Positions 16,173 through 25,478 of a stretch of DNA of 64,000 nucleotides are shown piece after piece (position 1 is the first letter of the stretch; the number at the start of each line of letters is the position of its first letter). Position numbers and translations under genes: made by a program. This DNA comes from Roseiflexus sp034432635 (lineage in GTDB: Bacteria; Chloroflexota; Chloroflexia; Chloroflexales; Roseiflexaceae): contig DAOUBK010000080.1 in the NCBI GenBank assembly GCA_034432635.1, forward strand, positions 62,001 through 126,000, written 5' to 3'. Under the pieces are notes generated by a model. The model saw only the letters and a program-made list of their open reading frames with translations, did not search any database and was not told the DNA's origin.

Positions 16173-18851
16173 ATGACCACTGCCGATACCCAGGCGTTGC
16201 TTGCCGATCTGTCTGCGCGTCTTGGACCTGATCGCGTTATTGTAGACCCGGCGCAACTCATCACCTACGAAGGCGATGGTAGTTTCGACCGCGGTCATCC
16301 CGATGGTGTTGTCTTCTCCCGTTCGGTCGACGAGGTTGTGCAATTGGTGCGTTGGGCTGCCCGGCATCATGTACCGCTTATCGCGCGCGGATCGGGAACC
16401 GGTCTGGCAGGCGGCGCAGTCCCTGAACAGGGCGGCGTGGTGGTGCAACTCGGGCTGATGAACCACGTGCTGGACATCGATCTGACCGGTCGCAGCGCGG
16501 TTGTCGAAGCAGGCGTGGTCAACCTGATCTTCGATACCCGGGTGCGTCAGCATGGTCTGTTCTTTCCCCCCGATCCCTCCAGCCAGCGCACAGCGACGAT
16601 CGGCGGGAATATCGGTACGAATGCGGGTGGACCGCACTGTTTCAAGTACGGTGTCACCAGCAACTATGTAACCGGTGTCGAAGTGGTGTTGAGCGATGGG
16701 CGGATCATTCACACCGGCGGGCGGGCGCTCGATATACCGGCTTACGACCTGACAGCGCTCTTTGTCGGTAGTGAAGGCACGCTGGGTATCATCACCCGCG
16801 CCGATCTCCGCCTGCTCCGCGATCCGCCGGCAGTGCGCACGCTCCTGGCTGCTTTCGACAGCGTCGAACACGCTGGAAGAGCGGTATCCGCAATTATTGC
16901 ACGCGGTCTGGTGCCGGCGACGATGGAGATGATGGATTCGAGCATTGTACGCATTGTTGAGGAGTATGCGCATCCCGGACTGCCGCTCGATGCCGGCGCC
17001 GTGTTGATCATCGAGGTTGACGGCTACCCTGAAAGTGTCGGACCGCAGATTGCCGAGATTGAAGTAACCCTGCGCGCCTGTGAGGTGCGCGAGGTGCGGG
17101 TGGCGCAAAGCGCCGCAGAACGCGATCGGATCTGGTTCGCGCGCAAGAGTGCCGCCGGTGCTATGGCGCGTCTGGCGCCAGCATACTATCTGGTCGATGG
17201 TACCGTGCCGCGCAGCAAACTGGCAGAAACCCTCGTGGCGGTGAACCGGATCATCGAAGCGGATGGCTTTCGCACCGGTCATGTCTTTCACGCCGGTGAC
17301 GGCAATCTGCATCCGCTCATCCTGATCGATAATCCCTCGGATCGCGCGTTGATCGCGCGGGTGCTCGAAACCGGTCGCAAAATACTGGAAGTCTGTGTTG
17401 CAGCCGGCGGAAGCATTACCGGCGAACACGGTGTTGGTATCGAGAAGCGCGCATTCATGCCGCTGATGTACGGCGCTACCGAACTGTCGCTGATGTGGGA
17501 TGTGAAGGATATCTTCGACCCGGCAGGCATTATGAACCCTGGCAAGGTGTTGCCGCCGCGCGAGGCAGTGATGGCAGATCTACACGACGGGCGGAGACCA
17601 CAACCGAAACGGCTGTCATCGGTAGCGACAGCGACCGGAGCGCCGGGTGAGTCCGCTTCCTCTGCACCCGCGTTTATTACACCGGGAAGCGCAGAGGAAG
17701 CAGCAGAGACATTGCGCGACCTGATCGACGCCGGGCGGAGCGTGCGCATTCGGGGAGGTGGAACGAAATCAGCCCTGCTTCCGCCAGCCGATACGGTAGT
17801 ATCCACCGCTCACCTGTCAGGTATCTGCGAACTTGCACCCGATGACCTGTATATCACTGTTGGCGCAGGTATGTCTCTGGAAGAACTCCAGAAGGCGGTG
17901 CACCCCTATGGAATGTGGGCGCCGATAGCATCGCCCTGGTCGAACGCGACGATTGGCGGTACGATTGCCGCCAACCTGAATGCACCGCTGCGGATGCGCT
18001 ACGGCAGCCTCCGCGATCTGATACTGGCAGCGACGGTTGCGCTCCCCGATGGTCGCATCGCCCGTATTGGACGACCGGTTGTCAAGAATGTCGCTGGATA
18101 CGACCTGCCGAAAGTACACGTTGGAGCACATGGCACCCTGGGATTGCTCTGCGATATGACCATCAAACTGACGCCGTTGCCGCGGACGCGGGCAACACTG
18201 ATCGCTGCATCGCGCCGGATCGCGCAGGCACTCGAAGCCGGCACGAAACTGGCGCAACAATCGCTGATCGCCTCGGCAGTGCTGCTGCTGGAAATCGCCG
18301 ATGATGGACGCTGGGCAGCATCGCTTCCAATCACCCTGGATCGCCGTCCAATGACGCTGCTGGTCTACACTGCCGAAGGTCTGGCGGAAGATGTGGCGGC
18401 AGAACTCGCTGCTGTGCGCGCTGCCCTGCGCGAGGCTGGCATACCGACGCTTCAGATCGCGGCGCCGTCTGGCAGTGACCTGTGGGGCGCCTTCATCGGT
18501 GCAGTGCGACCGGACGATCTGATGGTGCGGGTTGGTGTCGCTCCCAGGGATATCGGGGCGTTGCTACAACGCGCCGGTTTTGGCGGGAGTGAGTCGTATG
18601 TGGCGGATGTTGCGGCTGGACAGGTGTATGTGCGCGCGCCGGCGCCGCACCCCGACGACGCCAGACGTATTCTGGAGCGTCTGCGTACTGCGGCGCGAAC
18701 CCTCGGCGGCTATGCCGTGGCGCTGGCGGCGCCGGCGCGCGCGTCCATCGACCGGTGGGGCTTCACTCCCGATGCGCTCGATAAGATGCAGGCGCTCCGA
18801 CAGCGGTGGGGCGCCGCTGGGTTGCTCAATCCTGGAGCGTTCCTTGTCTGA
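16173..18851 (+). CDS. Fused GlcD-GlcE-type FAD-linked oxidase
   Basis: 892 residues, about twice a normal FAD-linked oxidase subunit. Residues 1-470 match GlcD: FAD-binding type 4 domain (PLIARGSGTGLAGGAVP, ~68-84; IGGNIGTNAGG) and a C-terminal oxidase domain ending in GGSITGEHGVGIEKRAF and MNPGKVLPP. After a short linker (~470-500), a second FAD-binding type 4 domain starts (VRIRGGGTKSALLPP, ~525-539) and matches GlcE, ending at LLNPGAFLV. The pair normally oxidises glycolate or D-lactate and passes electrons to the iron-sulfur protein GlcF. No GlcF gene is in the window. The ATG has GAGG just upstream, and a TATACT lies at 16121-16126. Substrate is uncertain. Confidence 0.88.
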   Translation: MTTADTQALLADLSARLGPDRVIVDPAQLITYEGDGSFDRGHPDGVVFSRSVDEVVQLVRWAARHHVPLIARGSGTGLAGGAVPEQGGVVVQLGLMNHVLDIDLTGRSAVVEAGVVNLIFDTRVRQHGLFFPPDPSSQRTATIGGNIGTNAGGPHCFKYGVTSNYVTGVEVVLSDGRIIHTGGRALDIPAYDLTALFVGSEGTLGIITRADLRLLRDPPAVRTLLAAFDSVEHAGRAVSAIIARGLVPATMEMMDSSIVRIVEEYAHPGLPLDAGAVLIIEVDGYPESVGPQIAEIEVTLRACEVREVRVAQSAAERDRIWFARKSAAGAMARLAPAYYLVDGTVPRSKLAETLVAVNRIIEADGFRTGHVFHAGDGNLHPLILIDNPSDRALIARVLETGRKILEVCVAAGGSITGEHGVGIEKRAFMPLMYGATELSLMWDVKDIFDPAGIMNPGKVLPPREAVMADLHDGRRPQPKRLSSVATATGAPGESASSAPAFITPGSAEEAAETLRDLIDAGRSVRIRGGGTKSALLPPADTVVSTAHLSGICELAPDDLYITVGAGMSLEELQKAVHPYGMWAPIASPWSNATIGGTIAANLNAPLRMRYGSLRDLILAATVALPDGRIARIGRPVVKNVAGYDLPKVHVGAHGTLGLLCDMTIKLTPLPRTRATLIAASRRIAQALEAGTKLAQQSLIASAVLLLEIADDGRWAASLPITLDRRPMTLLVYTAEGLAEDVAAELAAVRAALREAGIPTLQIAAPSGSDLWGAFIGAVRPDDLMVRVGVAPRDIGALLQRAGFGGSESYVADVAAGQVYVRAPAPHPDDARRILERLRTAARTLGGYAVALAAPARASIDRWGFTPDALDKMQALRQRWGAAGLLNPGAFLV

Positions 18852-18862
18852 ACCTAACCGGT

Positions 18863-18878
18863 TGTGAGAAAAGTCGCA
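18863..18878 (+). promoter_or_regulatory. CRP/FNR-type operator before nirS
   Basis: TGTGA-GAAAAG-TCGCA is a near copy of the box at 13875-13890, with the same spacer GAAAAG. TACACT (18901-18906) follows after 22 bp, the same -10-like hexamer as in the other promoter. With a start near 18913 the box centres near -42.5. The shared layout strongly suggests one regulator for both units. Confidence 0.65.
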
Positions 18879-18958
18879 GACGCCTTCCATCATCGTCGGG
18901 TACACTCCTCGCAAAGATGTGGTCGGGATGTTCCGATCAGACGGCGAGGAGGCTGTCT

Positions 18959-21016
18959 ATGCGCCCGTTAACGTCCCTTGTGTTCGGCGCGACACTCGTG
19001 GCAGTGGTGCTGGTTGCCTGTGCGCGGCAGGCGGAAGCGCCGCCGTCTCCGACAGGCGCGCCAACCACCCCGGCAATCGAAACAACCCCATTATCGGGAG
19101 ACCTCGCGCTAGCGGCATTCAAAAAGGGCGGTTGTGGCGCGTGCCACATCATTCCCGGTGTGCCCGGTGCGCAGGGTACAATCGGACCAGACCTCACCAA
19201 CATCAGCCAGGTTGCAGCGCTGACACTTCAGAGCAGCGACTATACCGGCAAAGCGAAGACCGTCGAAGAGTACCTGATCGAGGCGATCCTTGAACCGGAC
19301 CTGTTTGTCTCGACACACTGCGCGGGCGGTCCGTGTCAGAAAGGGATCATGCCGGCGTCGTTGGGACAGGGTCTCTCTCCAGAAGAACGTGCAGCGGTCG
19401 TTGCATACCTGCAAAAGCCACCCGCCGGAATCGTCGTGTCGGAAGAGCCGACGGCTGTCGCAGCAGAAGCAGCGCCAACCCTGAGCGAAGAAGAATTCCT
19501 CTGGGCAAAACAGGTCTACTTCGAGCGTTGCGCCGGCTGTCACGGCACATTGCGCAAAGGCGCTACCGGTCCAGCGCTCACTCCTGACCGGACTATTCCG
19601 CTCGGTACCGCAGGTCTATCGGCAATTATCTACAATGGCACGCCGCGCGGCATGCCCGATTGGGGCAAGCAGGGATTCTTTACCCAGGAACAGATCGATG
19701 TGCTGGCAAGGTTCCTCCAGCGGGAACCGCCTGCACCGCCAGAGATGTCGATGGAACAGATGAAAGCCTCGTGGCGCGTCTATGTTCCGCCTGAGCAGCG
19801 CCCGGCTGCACCCGAAACTGCCCGTAACTGGCAGAACTACTTTATCGTGACGCTGCGCGATGCCGGCAAAGTGGCAGTCATCGACGGCGATACCTATGAG
19901 GTGATAAGTAATGTCGATACCGGGTATGCCGTGCATATCACGCGCATGTCGGCTACCGGACGGTATGCATATGTCATTGGACGCGACGGAAAACTGGCGA
20001 TGATAGATCTGTGGACGGAAATTCCCGTCAAGGTCGCCGAAGTTCAGGTCTGCTACGATGCACGATCGGTCGAGGTCAGCAAATACGTCGGACCGGAGGG
20101 CGATTTTACCGACAAACTGGCGGTTGTGGGGTGCTACTGGCCGCCGCACTTTGTCATTCTCGATGGGCAAACCCTCGAACCGATGCACATCGTCAGCACG
20201 CGCGGCTACACGGTAGACACCAGGGAGTACCATCCTGAACCACGGGTTGCCAGCATTGTCGCTTCGCACTTCAAGCCGGAATGGATCATCAACGTCAAAG
20301 AGATCGGGCAGATCTGGCTGGTCAATTACGTTGACCCGTATGCGCCGCAGATCAAGATGCTGCCGGCTGCGCGTTTCCTCCACGATGGCGGATGGGATGC
20401 CACACATCGCTACTTCCTGGTGGCAGCCAATCAGTCGAATAAAGTCGCAGTTGTTGATGCCCGGGAAGGCAAAATGGTCGCACTGGTGGATACGCCCAAG
20501 ATTCCGCATCCCGGTCGCGGAGCGAACTGGATCGATCCTGAATTCGGTCCGGTCTGGAGTTCAGGGCATCTGGGCGACCCCGCGATCGTCTCGATCGGCA
20601 CTGACCCGGAAGGGCATCCGGATGCAGCCTGGAAAGCGGTGCGCGTTACACCGCTGCCCGGTGCAGGGAGTCTCTTCATCAAGACGCATCCAAACAGCAA
20701 GTGGATATGGGTGGATATGACGCTCAACCCCGATCCGGTGCTGGCGCGAACGATCTGTGTCATCGCAAAAGAGAAGCCGGATGAGCCGTACCGCTGCTGG
20801 GAGGCGAGTACCTATGGTCGCGCGGTGCACTTCGAGTACAACGCTGCCGGTACCGAGGTGTGGGTCAGTATCTGGGGCGATGCGAGCAAACCGGGTGAGA
20901 CGGGTGAAATCGTGATCTACGATGATGCCACGCTCATCGAGAAGGCGCGCATTCCCAATATGGTGACTCCAACCGGTAAATTCAACGTTTACAATACGGT
21001 GCGAGACATTTACTGA
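18959..21016 (+). CDS. nirS: Cytochrome cd1 nitrite reductase-like lipoprotein with two c-type haem sites
   Basis: 685 residues from ATG 18959 (GAGGAGG 6 nt upstream). A lipoprotein signal ends in LVAC (Cys21). An extra cytochrome c domain has CGACH (59-63) with possible Met ligand at KGIMP. A second cytochrome c domain (CAGCH, 191-195, and GMPDWG) matches the NirS N-terminal domain. Residues ~290-685 form the d1 propeller: the haem-ligand segment GYAVHITRM (His326) and both catalytic histidines, PHPGRGAN (His517) and SSGHLGD (His537), are conserved, which argues for true nitrite reduction to NO rather than a NirN/NirF role. No haem d1 biosynthesis genes are in the window. It is preceded by a CRP-like box. 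Confidence 0.85.
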   Translation: MRPLTSLVFGATLVAVVLVACARQAEAPPSPTGAPTTPAIETTPLSGDLALAAFKKGGCGACHIIPGVPGAQGTIGPDLTNISQVAALTLQSSDYTGKAKTVEEYLIEAILEPDLFVSTHCAGGPCQKGIMPASLGQGLSPEERAAVVAYLQKPPAGIVVSEEPTAVAAEAAPTLSEEEFLWAKQVYFERCAGCHGTLRKGATGPALTPDRTIPLGTAGLSAIIYNGTPRGMPDWGKQGFFTQEQIDVLARFLQREPPAPPEMSMEQMKASWRVYVPPEQRPAAPETARNWQNYFIVTLRDAGKVAVIDGDTYEVISNVDTGYAVHITRMSATGRYAYVIGRDGKLAMIDLWTEIPVKVAEVQVCYDARSVEVSKYVGPEGDFTDKLAVVGCYWPPHFVILDGQTLEPMHIVSTRGYTVDTREYHPEPRVASIVASHFKPEWIINVKEIGQIWLVNYVDPYAPQIKMLPAARFLHDGGWDATHRYFLVAANQSNKVAVVDAREGKMVALVDTPKIPHPGRGANWIDPEFGPVWSSGHLGDPAIVSIGTDPEGHPDAAWKAVRVTPLPGAGSLFIKTHPNSKWIWVDMTLNPDPVLARTICVIAKEKPDEPYRCWEASTYGRAVHFEYNAAGTEVWVSIWGDASKPGETGEIVIYDDATLIEKARIPNMVTPTGKFNVYNTVRDIY

Positions 21017-21260
21017 GAACCGGGAATCGGGAACTGAGAACTGGGGCTGTGAACCGGGGAGGGCGAACCAGCGGGGGCGAACCAGCGGGGGCGAACCGGG
21101 GACTGGGGACTGAGAACCGGGGACTGAGAACCGAGGGCTGTGGACTGGAGGGTGCGAACCAGGCGTTGCGAACCGAGGGCTGCAAACCGGGGGCTAGGGA
21201 CTGACACAAAGATCTGGGTGCCACAGAAGTATGACCACTGGTGCAATGCGCCAGGGCAAC
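21017..21260. repeat. Degenerate GAACCGGGGACTGA-type repeat array
   Basis: From about 21017 to 21205 the sequence repeats short units such as GAACCGGGGACT, GGACTGAGAACC and GCGAACCAGCGGGG, of about 10-16 bp and imperfect. No gene is visible. A similar short run (GAACCGAGAACTG) occurs just after 39784. Confidence 0.65.
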
Positions 21261-21297
21261 GAAGCCATCTCTCCTGAACCGGGAGGTGGCTTCATTT
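21261..21297 (+). terminator. Probable terminator downstream of nirS
   Basis: GAAGCCATCTCTCC and GGGAGGTGGCTTC form a stem with a few mismatches around TGAACC, followed by ATTTGATT. It lies about 245 bp after the nirS stop and 44 bp from the convergent rfbB end. The U-run is weak. Confidence 0.45.
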
Positions 21298-21340
21298 GAT
21301 TCGCAGTAACATCCGCAGTGAGGCGTTGTGAAACGAAATG

Positions 21341-22360
21341 TTATACGGTCTGCCGCTCCAGGTATTGCCGGCGATAGTATTCCTTGAACTCACCCGACTT
21401 GATCGGACGCCACCAGTCCTGATGTTCGACGTACCAGCGCACGGTTTTCTCAATCGCCTGAGCGAAGGTGTGGCGCGACTGCCATCCCAGCGCCTTGATT
21501 TTATCGGTACGCACTGAGTAGCGTCGGTCGTGCCCTGGTCGGTCGGCAACCGGCTGGATCAACGAATAGGGTTTGCCCAGCAAGTCGAGGATCGCCTTCG
21601 CCATAACGATATTTTCCGTCTCCACACCCAAACCGATGTTGTACGCTTCACCGACCACGCCGCGGTGCAGCACGATATCGATCCCCTCGCAGTGATCCAT
21701 CACGTATTGATAGTCGCGTATCTGTCGTCCGTCGCCGTACAGCGGCAGAGGAATATCGTCGATGGCATTGGTGATAAAGAGCGGCACAGCCTTTTCCGGA
21801 TACTGGTACGGACCGATATTGTTCGTGCCGCGGGTGATCAGCACCGGCAGCCCGTAGGTGATGTAGTACGCATACACCAGATGCTCGCCGCCTGCCTTCG
21901 ATGCGGCATAGGGCGAACGTGGCTTGAGTGGATCGTCTTCTGAGGATGAATGACCCGGTTCGATGTGCCCGTAGACTTCGTCGGTGCTGACAAACAGGGC
22001 GCGCTCGAGTTTCATTTCTTTCACCGCCTCGAGCAGCACGTATGTCCCGTAGACATCGGTGCGAATGAAGGCGTCGGGGGCCATGATCGAACGATCCACG
22101 TGGGTCTCGGCGGCAAAGTTGACCAGCGTATCGACACCATGCGCACGAATGACTTCCCGTACTCCTGCCGGATCGCATATATCGCCCTGCACGAACGTGA
22201 AGCGCGGATCGCCCTGAAACCGCGCCAGATTTTCCAATCGCCCGGCATACGTCAGTTTATCGTAGACGACGATCCGATAGTCCGGGTATTTCGTCAGCAT
22301 CAGTTCCACAAAGTTGCTGCCAATGAATCCGGCGCCGCCGGTAACCAGAATAGTGCGCAT
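21341..22360 (-). CDS. rfbB: dTDP-glucose 4,6-dehydratase
   Basis: 339 residues from ATG 22360, with AGGAG 6 nt upstream. The N-terminal Rossmann motif is TGGAGFIGSNFVE (~7-19). The catalytic triad region reads STDEVYG (~123-129) and YAASKAGGE (Tyr-xxx-Lys, ~150-157), and NNIGPYQYPEK is typical of RfbB. It makes dTDP-4-keto-6-deoxyglucose, the precursor of rhamnose and other deoxysugars in surface polysaccharides. RfbA, C and D are not adjacent. A separate promoter precedes it. Confidence 0.93.
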   Translation of the reverse strand: MRTILVTGGAGFIGSNFVELMLTKYPDYRIVVYDKLTYAGRLENLARFQGDPRFTFVQGDICDPAGVREVIRAHGVDTLVNFAAETHVDRSIMAPDAFIRTDVYGTYVLLEAVKEMKLERALFVSTDEVYGHIEPGHSSSEDDPLKPRSPYAASKAGGEHLVYAYYITYGLPVLITRGTNNIGPYQYPEKAVPLFITNAIDDIPLPLYGDGRQIRDYQYVMDHCEGIDIVLHRGVVGEAYNIGLGVETENIVMAKAILDLLGKPYSLIQPVADRPGHDRRYSVRTDKIKALGWQSRHTFAQAIEKTVRWYVEHQDWWRPIKSGEFKEYYRRQYLERQTV

Positions 22361-22394
22361 ATCGTACTCCTGAAGCACGTGCTTTGTCTGCTGG

Positions 22395-22422
22395 AGTCTA
22401 CCATAGCGACGGTATGTGTCAA
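22395..22422 (-). promoter_or_regulatory. Predicted promoter of rfbB
   Basis: On the minus strand TTGACA (22422-22417) and TAGACT (22400-22395) are separated by 16 bp. This gives a start near 22388, about 28 nt before the ATG. Confidence 0.6.
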
Positions 22423-22442
22423 AAGGATGACAGTGACGGCAG

Positions 22443-25337
22443 TTACCGTATCACCAGAGGCAATGTTACCCGATGGATCGTCATGTGCGAGTCGACGCGC
22501 GCCGTCACTGTACGCACCGGACCTTCGTTGCCAGCCGCATCGATTGCCTGGTAGCGCACCTGGAAGATTCCATCAGATGGCAGGCCGATGCGCACAATCG
22601 ATCCGGTGGCAGTCTGCCACGTCGATCCGTTCAGGCTCCAGTGGATCGCCGTGACGCCGCTACCACCCCGGTCATCGGCTGCAAGTGTCAAGATTGCCGG
22701 CGATAGAAACGTTCCACCCAAACGCGGCGTATCACTCAATTCGTCGGGTATCTGCTGGAATGTGCCAGAACCCGGCAACCGCACATCGTAACCGGCTGCT
22801 GCCATGCCGCGTAGTTCGAAGAAAACAACCGAAAGTGCATGGAAGCCCGCTTCGAGGTAGATGGTTCCCGTTGCTTCGGTGCGATCGTGTAGACCAACAT
22901 TTGCAACAACTGTTCGTCCGTTCACCAGCAACCACGAACCATCATCGCTGATGGTGCGGAAGGTGTACTCACCGCTGACCGGTGCATAAAGCACACGTGT
23001 TTGCACGACCGCAAAGCGATCGTGCAGTCCAAGCGGTCCGCCCTCACCCCAATCGAGCAGTTCACCGTGCCACGCGAAACTACCGACTTCCACACCGGAT
23101 AGCAGTACCTGCGCTTCGCCAGCACGCGCCAGAAGACTGTCAGGTATGGCGTCGAGGCGGTACACCCACGCAGTGGGACGCAGCCATGCGTCGAAGGTCG
23201 CTGCATCGGGTAAAGTACGCTCGTCGGTGACTGTGATTGTCGTTGTGGCGACATCCTGGGCCAGGTAGCGCACGTATTCGTGCACCATACCTGCCCGCAG
23301 CGGGTAGACGCCTGGCGTATGGAAGCGCACATATCCCGTAATTGTTTGCTCTTCACCCGGCGCTAGATCGCCATTCAAACCCCAACGCCACGGGTAATCC
23401 GACGTCGGACCGGCGCATCCGCCGCCGTACAGCGCGCTCCACCCCGGCATGCCAAGTGCGATACGAATCCTGCCGGCTTCTTTGGGAAATGTCGGAAATG
23501 CACCGGTCGGACTACCGGCGAAACATTCGTGCTGTTCGTATACATATGCGTTTGCCGGATCGTTCATGCCGCCGCCGGCAGTCAGGTCAACGCGCGGCTC
23601 CTGCCCGGAGAGGATGGTCGATCCGGTGTTGCGCACCGTCACATCAACGCGGAGCAATTCACCGGCAGCAAGCGTTTCCCGCGCGAACCGCACTGCAACA
23701 ATCTGTGCCGAAGCCTGGGGATGTTCAGGAACCCACTTCACTGCATCGAACATCACGATCCGCCTGGCAGAGAGCGGCTCGCCGGTCAGATCGTCGAGTT
23801 CGACGACGCCGCTGCTGCCGGCGTCGAATGTGTAGATGCCAAGATCAACCCACCCTTCGACACTCTCCTGCCTGATTGGTACCGTAACACTACCGCTGGC
23901 GCTGCGTATCACATACCTGGCCTGACCGGTCAGCGGTCCGAGACCACAATCGCGCGGGATATGTGCGAGAACACGATACGTGCCACGGTAGAGCAGATTG
24001 GGTCGCCAGACCCCACGGTTGGTGCTTTCCGCCGGGTTATTCGTCGCAAAGGTGTACAGTGCGTGACCACCCGCGCCACAGGCGGCGCTGTACCAGTTCG
24101 CGACACTCCGGCTGAAACTGCTCTCGCGCTCATCGATGACCAGGTCGCCATTGTCATACGTTCCATCACTGCCACGCATCAGTGCCAGCACACGGTTTCG
24201 CAGGTCGGGAAGGAGCGCCATGGTTGCATCGCCTGGACATGTGGTATGCTCCGGTGTGACCTGGCGGTGTCCGGCGATGTTGGGAACGATGGCGCCTGGA
24301 TTGAACGGTAGACACTTGCTCGACCGGGAGCACCCGTAATAGTACGAACGACCAAGCGGATCGATATCCTTCTGTGCCGCTTTCCAGGCGATCAGGCGCA
24401 CCAGCGACTCCTGCGCAGCGGGGGTTGGCGCAACTCCGGAGTACGTACCGATCAGCGCAATGCCCATCGATCCGTAGTTGGCGGTATCATGAAATCCGAC
24501 TGCGTCATCGCCGCCGGCTCGTCCTTCGTAGATGACGCCATTGGGATCGATCAGGTAGTTGTATCCGATATCTCCCCACTGGCGCGTGATTGCGTGGTAC
24601 GACCAGATGGCGCGTACACGCGCCGCCCAGTTCGGTTGCCCTGGTGAGAGTGTATTTCCGTCCGCCGTGTGGTGGATAATGATGTGGTTTACCGGATAGT
24701 ATGCCGGGCGCACCCGACTCCCCTGACCGTCTGGCGACCCCCACGCCGTGCGGGATACGACCGGCGGTTTGCCCGGACCAGTACTCTGGGGTAGTGCAAC
24801 GTCTGTTGCCGCAGGCGCAGCCGGACCGGCCAGTGCGTCAACAGTGTGCGCTTCTATCGTTCCGATCGTCGGCAGGGTTCCATCCGGTGCGGACGCCATA
24901 AGCACACGCACCTGCCAGAAACGCATCAACGATCCGACATCGATAATGTCGCTCCATACCACGTCTGGTTCATCTTCAGGACGACGCAGATCATCGCTAC
25001 TCACCAGTTCTGCCCATTCGGTCCAGTCAGTCCCATCCTCCGACATGCGCACGAAGAGGGTCAGCGTTGCGCCAGGCGGAACCTGCGCATCGTATCGGAT
25101 CACAAGATGGCTGAAAGGGCGCGTCGTCTGAACCGGCGTCATCAGGTACGATCCGGCTTCGCCGACCATCGCCATCGCCGCGTCGCCACCCGCTCCAGCG
25201 ACGGTTCGTTCAGGCAAAAGATCGCCTGTTTCCTCCCGAGCGCCAGATGAATGAAACGGCAGCATCAGAGAAAGCACGATGAGCAGCATCGCGGCAATGG
25301 TTGTGAGACGTCGTGGTGCAGTAATCAGGATGCGCAT
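22443..25337 (-). CDS. Secreted PGRP-type N-acetylmuramoyl-L-alanine amidase with PA14-like domain
   Basis: 964 residues from ATG 25337; the frame is open upstream but lacks a ribosome site there. A signal peptide covers ~1-35. The amidase_2/PGRP domain (~200-400) shows HIIIHHTADG, the Tyr segment GYNYLIDPNGVIYEGRAGG and AGHRQVTPEHTTCPGD, so all three zinc ligands (His, His, Cys) are present. Beta-rich modules follow, then a PA14-like domain (~780-880; YAPVSGEYTFRTISDDGSWLLVNG) and an Ig-like repeat. The protein ends in VTLPLVIR. It should cut the amide bond between muramic acid and the stem peptide, acting outside the cell on its own or foreign peptidoglycan. A possible promoter (TTGTCA, 18 bp, TAGAAC) lies at 25402-25373. 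Confidence 0.88.
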   Translation of the reverse strand: MRILITAPRRLTTIAAMLLIVLSLMLPFHSSGAREETGDLLPERTVAGAGGDAAMAMVGEAGSYLMTPVQTTRPFSHLVIRYDAQVPPGATLTLFVRMSEDGTDWTEWAELVSSDDLRRPEDEPDVVWSDIIDVGSLMRFWQVRVLMASAPDGTLPTIGTIEAHTVDALAGPAAPAATDVALPQSTGPGKPPVVSRTAWGSPDGQGSRVRPAYYPVNHIIIHHTADGNTLSPGQPNWAARVRAIWSYHAITRQWGDIGYNYLIDPNGVIYEGRAGGDDAVGFHDTANYGSMGIALIGTYSGVAPTPAAQESLVRLIAWKAAQKDIDPLGRSYYYGCSRSSKCLPFNPGAIVPNIAGHRQVTPEHTTCPGDATMALLPDLRNRVLALMRGSDGTYDNGDLVIDERESSFSRSVANWYSAACGAGGHALYTFATNNPAESTNRGVWRPNLLYRGTYRVLAHIPRDCGLGPLTGQARYVIRSASGSVTVPIRQESVEGWVDLGIYTFDAGSSGVVELDDLTGEPLSARRIVMFDAVKWVPEHPQASAQIVAVRFARETLAAGELLRVDVTVRNTGSTILSGQEPRVDLTAGGGMNDPANAYVYEQHECFAGSPTGAFPTFPKEAGRIRIALGMPGWSALYGGGCAGPTSDYPWRWGLNGDLAPGEEQTITGYVRFHTPGVYPLRAGMVHEYVRYLAQDVATTTITVTDERTLPDAATFDAWLRPTAWVYRLDAIPDSLLARAGEAQVLLSGVEVGSFAWHGELLDWGEGGPLGLHDRFAVVQTRVLYAPVSGEYTFRTISDDGSWLLVNGRTVVANVGLHDRTEATGTIYLEAGFHALSVVFFELRGMAAAGYDVRLPGSGTFQQIPDELSDTPRLGGTFLSPAILTLAADDRGGSGVTAIHWSLNGSTWQTATGSIVRIGLPSDGIFQVRYQAIDAAGNEGPVRTVTARVDSHMTIHRVTLPLVIR

Positions 25338-25478
25338 ACGAAATCGCTCCTTCTCCAGCAGTATTCTCGGCAGTTCTATCGTAGACCAGGAGGCTATGAC
25401 AATTCTGATGCGCGCCTGATACACGTCTGACAACTATCTCGGACAGATTGCGGGCAAAGAGCAATCTATGGCTTCCCG

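Noticed and set aside
14848..17429. Two long minus-strand open frames (about 430 codons each)
   Set aside because: They run antisense to the regulator region, FKBP and GlcD and have atypical Arg/His/Cys-rich composition; GC-rich codon use leaves antisense frames open.
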